Assembly (NCBI RefSeq): GCF_001039355.2
Contig: NW_019773530.1
Coordinates: 1-26,145, forward strand
DNA: 26,145 bases
Direction: 5' to 3'
Source of the DNA: Lingula anatina
Lineage: Eukaryota > Brachiopoda > Lingulata > Lingulida > Lingulidae
In this document: positions 18,578-26,145 of the stretch, piece after piece
Numbering within the stretch: the stretch's first letter is position 1
How the letters are laid out: each line of letters opens with the position of its first letter
Translations under genes and position numbers: made by a program
Notes under the pieces: model-generated
Database searches by the model: none
Told to the model about the DNA's origin: nothing
Seen by the model: the letters and a program-made list of their open reading frames with translations, nothing else

Positions 18578-20220
18578 TTCTATTTTTGCGTCTTGAAACA
18601 GGGTTCATACATTTATAAGGAACGCGATATTCCCACCAAGAAAAAACGGAGCACATAGTCACCTTTTACGTTTTTCTTTCAGACAACGAACAGACTATAT
18701 TTAGTTGGCGGATCAGTTAGCACTCAGATCATCTAAACTGAATGGGGCCTAGGATTTCTTGTAGCACTCTGTAGATATCAAATTATTATGAATAATCAAC
18801 GATGCAATAAGACGACATAAAAAGGTACAAAAGGCCCCATGACTCCACCGTTCAGTTGGCAAAAATATCGAACACCGCTACCCGTACATAGGTTTTATGC
18901 AAAGAATACTTTTTTCCGTTAATGGATATATATAACAATGAGTTATGTTCATTTCTCATTTTTCACTAAATCCATCGGTCTGAAGTCATGCCATTAACCA
19001 TTCTTAAATTACATCACAGCGTGTTCACTCTGGGCTCCCTGGGAGATATTTCTCCTTTTATAACCTTTTTGTTAAGAATCTATTAATCAGACCGGAGCGT
19101 ACGTGCATAACGTTACGTATCCTTACTCAGGTTATACATACATTTTGATAATGGGCTCTGCATTACGTGGAGGGGTTACAATATAACGGGCAAGCAAAGG
19201 GTACACGTAGGCCCCTATATGCGTCTGGTGCTACTTTTATTGCCGACTGGAATGAGCAGGGCTCAGTGAATAACTTGTACCGTTAACTTTCTCGATGTTG
19301 TTGCCCTTGAGCTGCGTGCTACGATAAACTGCAAAACATGCTTTTTTTCTAGCAAAATTGTGAAATTACAATGTCTTATATGGAACTCCAAAGTATGGAA
19401 TCCATCAAAATTTTTATGCATATACATCATTAACATGGGTTGGAAAGTTGCCGTTTTAATTCTGTTCCGTGAAATTGTCCTGTCTCCAAAGGAGTCAGTG
19501 TGTAAAATAACCTATGCCAGGGAGTGGCCTAGAATAATCATTTAACTACTTGTCCTACTAATTCAATTATTGCAGTAAATATGCAACCTCCTTCTCTATC
19601 ACAATCCAATCCTTATGAACCTTATACTCGGTGAATAGGGTAAGTGCAGTGAGCACGCTATCAGGTCAGCTGGTGGCACCAATTTTGACTTGCAGCTATC
19701 CTGCACCTGTATGATTATCATGCCATTTTGTACGTGAAAATAATAAAAAAAAACGGCGACGATTTCAATAAAATTACATTACGCAGATGAAGAAATCGGA
19801 GGGGCAAGGGTGACTTGCCCCCGCCCCCGCCATTTCGCCCCTTTGAAGTTATTGCTCAGTTGTTAAAAGCAGGTCATAATATTACTTTATAAGCTCATGC
19901 TGCATGCCAGATGATTTTGGCACTTGGGTTTTGAATCGATTTTGCCAAGAGGTTATATATGAGGACACGACCATCACTCTTTTAAACTTGGCATCAGTCA
20001 TAATCGCAGTGACCTGGTGGGTTAAATGTCAACCGGGCCCCCTCCCGTCGCTTTCCCCTTCCACTATTATACATGTACGTTGCTTCCCATGCTTCCCATT
20101 TATCAGTGCAAACTTTTTGTAGCTACGACACAGGAATCACTTGTCTGTATGTAAACGCAAGTGTATCTTTATTTGAACTTTTGACACAAATGAAAAAAAA
20201 CTGCCCTTTCAAAGGCATAC
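18041..20220. other. Intergenic DNA without recognised genes
   Basis: Contains the ATTT microsatellite at 18523-18579 and a G/C hairpin (GGGGCAAG at 19801-19808, CTTGCCCC at 19814-19821) in a C-rich patch that may be part of a dispersed repeat. Open frames are short and show no recognisable domain. Confidence 0.4.
18523..18579. repeat. (TTTA)n microsatellite
   Basis: About 14 uninterrupted tetranucleotide units. Confidence 0.95.
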
Positions 20221-20231
20221 TTTAGAGCTAA

Positions 20232-20341
20232 TTGCTGATCAGGATTGCACCCCGAGTCCAACTAGTACCGGTCTCCCCTACTTATACTTATACCGGGCTG
20301 AGCGTTAGAATGTGTTTGGTGTGCTGCAATCCTGATCAGCA
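20232..20341. repeat. Inverted repeat, 18-bp perfect stem
   Basis: TTGCTGATCAGGATTGCA at 20232-20249 is the exact reverse complement of 20324-20341. The loop is about 74 bases. The phrase CCGGTCTCCCCTA occurs directly twice, inside the loop (about 20269) and just after the second arm (about 20349). It may be the terminal structure of the nested repeat region that follows. Confidence 0.8.
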
Positions 20342-20429
20342 ACTAGCCCCGGTCTCCCCTAGTATGTGTCGTTGACTGACTTTCACAACTAACACAATTC
20401 TAAATCTTCATCTTGTTCACCCAAATGTA

Positions 20430-21110
20430 TAGTCAGGCGGTTAAGTCCAAATTATATCCAGAATTGTGCAAAAGATGATAAAAGCATGAAACTTTCCACG
20501 ATGAAGGACCATTGGGTGTTTGTCAATTTTGGATCGGGGGGCAACTCCAATATTCACAAGTACCCGGATGAGCGGCTCTCTTAAATATGCTGACTCAGCA
20601 TTTTATGTACATTCAGATTTCACCAAAACGAGTACTACCAGCACTAATTATGATATCATAAATAGATTTTAAAAACGTACGCTCACTGTGCACATCAATG
20701 AGACCAAAGGTGACGTCACAATGACGTCACTGGGTGATACTGCACAATATAGAATGACAAATATCCACTTTCGCCCATAGGAACAATAGTTGAACCCTAA
20801 AATGTTTCTTTCTCGTAATTTTTTATTACAGAAACGCATCCTTTAGGACTAGAAAGGTAAAATTAGCTTGATTGATACTTCCAAGACATTGAGCATTTTT
20901 CAATATGGCCGTCAATTTTTAGGAAAAGTTGAAAAACAATCAGAACTCGACGGATATACTTCATTTGCGGCTCTTGTAAATGTGTTTCCTGTCGGAGGAA
21001 CACAGTAAGGTACAAGACTACATCCAAGCACATCACTGTTACCAAAAAACTGGCTGCCAAAACAGGGTAGAGACAAAAGGTAAAGAAATTCAGCAAAATC
21101 AACATATATT
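20430..21110. repeat. Long inverted repeat, left arm
   Basis: This stretch matches the reverse complement of about 23220-23900, diverged but alignable throughout. Shared blocks include TTTTGGATCGGGGGGCAACTCC, the AAATATGCTGA palindrome region, the tandem TGACGTCA pair and the CCTAAAGGATGC and TTGACGGCCATATTGAAAA blocks (as read in the right arm). The arms are either the ends of one old large element or two copies of a repeat in opposite orientation. Confidence 0.8.
20711..20729. promoter_or_regulatory. Tandem CRE pair in left repeat arm
   Basis: Two TGACGTCA palindromes at 20711-20718 and 20722-20729, starts 11 bp apart. The right repeat arm keeps the same pair at the same spacing. Confidence 0.5.
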
Positions 21111-21179
21111 TATTTTATCAGTCTAATTAACGGCATCTTCAGATTAATTTATCATCTTCTTTTGGCATCTTCAATTTAC

Positions 21180-21375
21180 ATATCTTCAGAGGAAGATCGT
21201 TTTCGATCCGAGCGAGACGAGTAGGCAATTTTCCTTATCCTTCAAGGGATTTTGTACGCGGAAGATTGGCAGCAGACGATCGTTACCGATCCGACCGAGA
21301 AGCCAAGGCAATTTTCATACCTTTTTCGATGCAAGGGGGACGAGAAAGCAATTTTCATATCTAAGCAAAGGATCT
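21180..21375. repeat. Degenerate tandem repeat, left block
   Basis: Imperfect units share GAAGATCGT, CGATCCGAGCGAGACGAG and GGCAATTTTCATAT, spaced about 60-90 bases apart. The same units reappear in the same orientation at about 22500-22705, so one array seems to have been split by the elements between. Confidence 0.65.
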
Positions 21376-21614
21376 TGTTTGGGGCAGATTGTCAGTGGGA
21401 TTATTTTCCTTCTACCTTTGGTGGGTTAAGGGGGCATAACAATAGCAAAGGCGTTTCAAATTATTGTGATTCACATGCACAAATTTGGAGTTCCTTATTC
21501 TGGCCATATGGGTCCTAAAAGCCCCACGAATAGGGGCCAACATCAAGAAAGCCACACGGAAGGTGCATTGTATGCAACAACTACGATCAGTTTCAGCCGA
21601 CAAACCGAATTTTA

Positions 21615-22321
21615 GCCTCGGTCACAACCGGCAGTACGGGCTCTTACGGGCTGTTTGAGTACAAATTTTGAGCAGAATCTCACTTCCCACCTAGCAGGCA
21701 AACGACATTGATTCTACGTTGATTCAATGTTGATCCACCAAAATTTACGTTGATTCAACATGTTCAAAAGATTTTACGAACACCCTGCGAACAGCGAGGC
21801 CGCAAGCATAACTTGCTCCCCTTGCACGGAGTTAGCAAGAGGGACGCGCATTGTGCAAGACGCACTTCGCAAGCCATGAAGAAATAAATGCCTTTTGCAT
21901 GTTAATTTTTTGTTACAGAAATGCACGTCGCAAGCTATGAAGGAGTAAATGCCTTTTGCATGTTGAGTAAAGCCTATGTCCCAACCGAACGTGCGGGCTG
22001 CTACGTGTGGTCCACGGCCAAAAAATGGGGAAAACGTGGGAGTTCGTGCGTGAGGAGCACGTCAATCGTGCGACTTTTGGAGGGCGTGGTGAGGATGTGG
22101 CATGTGCACAGGAAGCAAGACAAACTCAAGAAATGAGTACAATTTCCGCTACCACCGCTCCTTGCAATTGGCGTCCCTGCTTGAAAGGATATCTCATGTG
22201 GCCCTTGCACCTCGCAAAGGAGACTTTCCTCTACCTCTACGACCTCCACGGCCTCCACAACGCCAAAAAATCGCAGGAGAGGTGCAATCCTGAAATTTGT
22301 GCGTCCGGTTGTGACCGAGGC
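21615..22321. mobile_element. MITE with 17-bp inverted ends GCCTCGGTCACAACCGG
   Basis: The ends at 21615-21631 and 22305-22321 are perfect inverted repeats, flanked by TTTA on both sides (21611-21614 and 22322-22325), a 3-4 bp target duplication. Length is 707 bp and there is no transposase. The short T/A-rich duplication and G-initial ends would suit a Harbinger-type MITE, but that is a guess. Inside, an imperfect 42-bp direct repeat (21862-21903 and 21923-21964) is spaced 61 bp apart. Open frames inside are not considered genes. Confidence 0.85.
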
Positions 22322-22329
22322 TTTAGTAA

Positions 22330-22474
22330 GGTGGGTGATTTGGGACATCGTAATATCGATTCGTAATGGGACGCGATATTGCAATTATCACGATAGCACG
22401 GTGCAATATCACGAGAGCACAGTGCGATACCACGATAGCACGATGCAATAGCACAATGTCCCGAATCAGCCACC
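22330..22474. mobile_element. Small inverted-repeat element with internal 21-bp tandem repeats
   Basis: GGTGGGTGATTTGGGACAT (22330-22348) and 22456-22474 are inverted repeats with two mismatches. Between them a 21-bp unit containing CACGATAGCACGGTGCAA is repeated three and a half times (22386-22455). No clear target duplication, so its status as a mobile element is uncertain. Confidence 0.5.
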
Positions 22475-22499
22475 ATACAAATCAGCCACCATATTATTT

Positions 22500-22705
22500 T
22501 CATATTCGTTGTAGGGACTTCATCAGCAGAAGATCGAGATAGTTTCAAGATAATTATGAATCCAAGCTAAACGAGAAGGCAATTTGAATATCGTCAGAGG
22601 GAGACCGTTAGCGATCCGAGGGAGACGAGAAGGAAATTTTCATATTTGTTCAGGGGCCTCTTTAGTAGAAGATCGTCAGCGGGAGACCTGGTGGTTTGGT
22701 TGCGT
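22500..22705. repeat. Degenerate tandem repeat, right block
   Basis: Units with AGAAGATCG, GCGATCCGAGGGAGACGAGA and AATTTTCATAT, matching those at 21180-21375 in the same orientation. Confidence 0.65.
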
Positions 22706-22810
22706 TCATTAGCAACTGAGTGAAATATGCTTATGTCTAACCTTGCAAGAGCAAAATTTATTCACATAGCTGAAATGGTAACAACTGACCACTGAATGTT
22801 AAATTAGCAT

Positions 22811-23060
22811 TAAAATCCACGTGCTCTAGCAGTTCAGACTCCCACCAAAAAGAAAGTACCAAAATAAGTGAATTTCAAGTACATTTTTATATTATTTTTT
22901 AAATATTTTTATTCACATCCCCCTCCTTTGAAAATTTAAAATCCACGTGCTCCAGCAGTTTAGACTCCCACCAAAAAGAAAGTACCAAAATAAGTGAATT
23001 TTAAGTACATTTTTATATTATTTTTTAAATATTTTTATTCACATCCCCCTCCTTTGAAAT
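22811..23060. repeat. Tandem duplication, 2 x 126 bp
   Basis: Bases 22811-22936 and 22937-23060 are near-identical direct copies (both contain ATCCACGTGCTC and end with CACATCCCCCTCCTTTGAAA), differing at only a few sites. The duplication is recent relative to the repeats around it. Confidence 0.95.
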
Positions 23061-23219
23061 TTTTTCTTAATTTTTTTTATTCTTTTTCTTTTATTTTTGA
23101 ATGTCAAACAAGCTGATAATGATAGGTAAGGATCATGGCTAATTAGAAATCAAAATGAACCGAAAAATCGAGGGCGTAGAATATAACACTAATTACACCA
23201 CTGATAGACTGATTTTACT

Positions 23220-23900
23220 GCTATACTTCATCATATGGTGTATGCGTTGGCGGCCATTTTGATTTTTCAATAACAGAAACGTGCTCGTATGCAGTTAATT
23301 ATCCTACCGTGTTCTTCCCACAGGAAATACATTCACAGGAGCCACAATAAAGTATATCTGTCGACTGTTGGTTGTTTTTCTATTATACCCTAAAAAATTG
23401 ACGGCCATATTGAAAATGCTCAAAGTCTTGGAAGAAGAAACCAAGCTAACTTAACCTCTCTAGCCCTAAAGGATGCATTTCTGTAGTGAATGTTTACAGG
23501 AAAGATCATTGCAGGGTTCGACTATTTGGCATATAGGAGTTAGTGGATATTCGTCATTTGGTATTGGGCAACGTCACCCAGTGACGTCATCATGACGTCA
23601 TCATTGCTGTAATAGATGTGCACACAAAGTGTATGTTTCTCAAATTTATTCATAATATCATAATATTATCATAATAACCGCCAGTAGTGCTCATTTACGT
23701 TAATTCTGAATGTACCTAAAATGCTGAATCAGCATATTTAAGAAAGCCGCGCATCCGGGTTCTAATGAATTTTGGAGTTGCCCCCCGATCCAAAATAGAC
23801 GTACATGCAATGGTCATTCATCGTGGAAAGTTTCATGCTTTTATCATCTTTTGCACAATTTTTTGGCTTAGCCGCCTAACTAGTATGGCAAAATGGTATG
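23220..23900. repeat. Long inverted repeat, right arm
   Basis: Reverse-complement partner of about 20430-21110, with the same order of blocks. Both arms preserve a shared short open stretch (left arm reading, minus strand: QETHLQEPQ; right arm, plus strand: QEIHSQEPQ), which may be a relic of a coding part of the repeat. Confidence 0.8.
23582..23600. promoter_or_regulatory. Tandem CRE pair in right repeat arm
   Basis: TGACGTCA at 23582-23589 and 23593-23600, starts 11 bp apart, as in the left arm. Confidence 0.5.
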
Positions 23901-24149
23901 TCAATCTTCATTTGAATGGAACTCAGTTTCGGAGAAAAATTGATAGAATTCGTCACTTTAGACCAGGTACACTTTTCGATTACTATATTTAATTGTCCGT
24001 TATTGCTACTTCAATTTGCATTTGTACTTAACAGCCAGAATGACAACTTTGTCTCTACTTTTTCTCTGTTAAACATCGTATAATGTTGATTGGAAAGGCA
24101 CAGCCGGTCTAAAGTAAATTGTGTCGTTGAGTGACTGTCACAACTAATA

Positions 24150-26145
24150 TCTTAATATGTTTTATCAAAAGTTTGACGTAGCTTAATAGGAATGTATTTC
24201 CAACGCTATGATTGATTACAAATCAATATTTATAGCGTGTCCGATGGCACGCAATCCATGATAAGCAATACTTCGACATTCTCTACGTGCACAGAAGCAT
24301 GCATCCTCACGGGTGTTAGGATTTAGTAAATATCATTGTACGCCAGTGTCTGTATTATTGGATGCGTTTATCGGAAACTCTTTCGACCTCAAACAGATAA
24401 GAAACTGATTTCGCTGGCCGCCAACTGTGGATCATTAATAACACTTTAGAATTAATATCCGAAATTGCATGTTCAGTGCCCGATACCAACTTCATGTAAT
24501 CGTTCGTCTTGTTTAAAAATTAAAGTTTTTAGTACAGAGCGGGGCTTCTAAGAAAAGTTTCATAACTGCTTTCGTTCTTTATTTTTTATTTTCTATTCTA
24601 TTTTTTTTTTACTTAGACCTAATTGCTAAACAACTCCAATCGTTCTGGACAAACATGCCTGTATTCTTCTTATTTTCTTTCCCTATGTCTATGAATATTT
24701 CAACCTCTCCTCTCCATAAAGGAAATGTACAGGTTGGAGTGTCTATGGCCCATGCAGTTACTTACATGTATATAAACGGAAAGGGATATTTAGTTTTGGG
24801 ACAAGGCAGTCAAGGAAAGAATAAATAGTGTCATGATTCGATATTACTATCGATACTCCTCTATGTTCTCAATTGTCAGTGCCTGTGCCCGGAGGTCCTC
24901 TGGGTAAAAAAGAGTCTAAAATTCTCAATTAGATTCATTTGGCAATAGGACAATTTTGAATTTACATAGGGCGACTTTTTCATTTTCACACAAACGAAGG
25001 CTTCAAAAATGTTTGCGAATAGTTCGCGCTTTGCCTCATTCTTTTCTTCAAAAAAATTTGTCACTGCAAATATTTTTGATCAGTAATGGAATTCATAAAC
25101 ACATGCAAAATAATTATTCATTCACCATAACAGCAGAAAATTTCTCATAGACTAGGGTTGGCATCGCCAACCAGATAACAGCCAAATTAATAAATTTTGT
25201 GCACAGCTTATAGCAGTGCAGTCACTGCGTCAGCTACTTTCTATCATGCTCTTGTTTACGATTTGATTACAGTTTGGAAGCGATGAATGTCAGCCATCGC
25301 GTACGCATGTTGATGTTACTTCAGGACAACTCGTGACCTAAGGCGACACAGATACGTAGTAGCAGCCCGATGCTGGAAAGTCAATAAACAGTCACATCAG
25401 GGTTGGGTTGATTTAAATGATGCACTGTTAAATTCTACCAAAGTTGATTACTATTAATCCGATGAGTCTGTAGCATGTAGGCAAATCCAATGGATTTATT
25501 TTCAATGAGCTACACAGTCACACGCACAATTAACGTACTACATACCCTGAAGGTTCGTTGAGATCAAACGTTCACTCAAATGTTAGGATAAGACAAAGAA
25601 GCGTGCCCGCTGAAGGGGAGTCAGCTCGCCAAAGTCATGTAAATGATACCCAGTTCACGCTAGAAATATTCGTATACGCTCAATGTCAGAAGAGGACGAG
25701 CGAAGGACAAGCTGGTAACAGCTTGTCACGTATGCAAAGACGTGGATAACCTTTTAGATTGAATGATTTCCATTGTATATGTATGGTATTTGTATGTGTG
25801 GTATTTGGCAGAAATTAGCTGCTGCATTTTATACTTGGTATACAATCGTGCATTTTACACAAGTTAACACTTCAGTATTATGCAAGGAGTGGGAGCCACG
25901 AACCCATTTTAACGTTGATCGACATATACACAGGTAGATAAGTAAATGAATTAATGCATATTTTTATAAAATATATTGTATTAAAATATATGAATTCGAA
26001 GCTGAACGTGGTATTTTAGGGAAAATATCACTACCCGCCCCCTCTATGGTTTTAATTTTAGACTCGTCCAAATGAAGTCGAGACGATACCAACACACTCC
26101 CTCATTCTCAATATTTAGGACTATTAAAAAAAAAAAAAAAAAAAA
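24150..26145. other. Intergenic DNA without recognised genes
   Basis: AT-rich with no recognisable coding sequence, RNA gene or element. The window ends in a run of 20 A at 26126-26145, which could be a simple repeat, a retroelement tail or an assembly edge. Confidence 0.4.

Noticed and set aside
22007-22366. Overlapping open frames of 103-127 codons on both strands
   Set aside because: They span the end of a MITE and its flank; no family recognised and no splice support.
22386-22455. Regular 21-bp repeats resembling a CRISPR array
   Set aside because: Units are contiguous without spacers, and the host is an animal genome; it is a short tandem repeat.
26126-26145. Terminal A-run as a retroelement poly(A) tail
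   Set aside because: No reverse transcriptase or target duplication can be seen, and the run coincides with the window end.

Overview
This is a window of animal (metazoan) nuclear DNA. Genes carry GT-AG introns, the intergenic DNA is AT-rich and full of microsatellites and DNA-transposon remnants, and the gene families present (MAM domain, SHIPPO/ODF3 sperm-tail repeats, SWAP70/DEF6-type PH protein) are animal families. The interspersed repeats look like those of marine invertebrates, but I cannot name a species or phylum from sequence alone.

Layout. 1-1665: a decayed Tc1/mariner-type transposon with perfect 30-bp inverted ends. 1666-2097: repeat-like DNA. 2098-4720 (minus): three consecutive phase-1 exons encoding one MAM domain plus a Thr/Ser-rich linker. 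The gene copy looks dead. One exon is split by a 674-bp inverted-repeat element flanked by a 6-bp target duplication, and another exon has a stop codon where a conserved MAM cysteine is expected. 4721-6420: no gene recognised. 6446-6492: a cluster of CRE (cAMP-response) sites. 6614-13211 (plus): a complete 14-exon gene for a 517-residue SHIPPO/ODF3-like protein, nearly one repeat per exon, with every intron in phase 1. 14682-17108 (minus, convergent): an uninterrupted 808-codon gene joining a SWAP70/DEF6-like N-terminus and PH domain to EF-hands and a C-terminal cupin-like domain. 20230-24150: nested repeats, namely ~670-bp inverted arms, degenerate tandem repeats and two inner MITE-like elements. 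24150-26145: nothing recognised, ending in an A-run.

The two intact genes are not an obvious pathway. The SHIPPO gene is expected in sperm tails or other axonemes, and its promoter has tandem CREs, a feature known from CREM-driven spermatid genes. The SWAP70-like protein should be a membrane-recruited, calcium-sensing protein. Its architecture is the most novel candidate in the window. The MAM gene broken by a transposon is the clearest recent genomic event.
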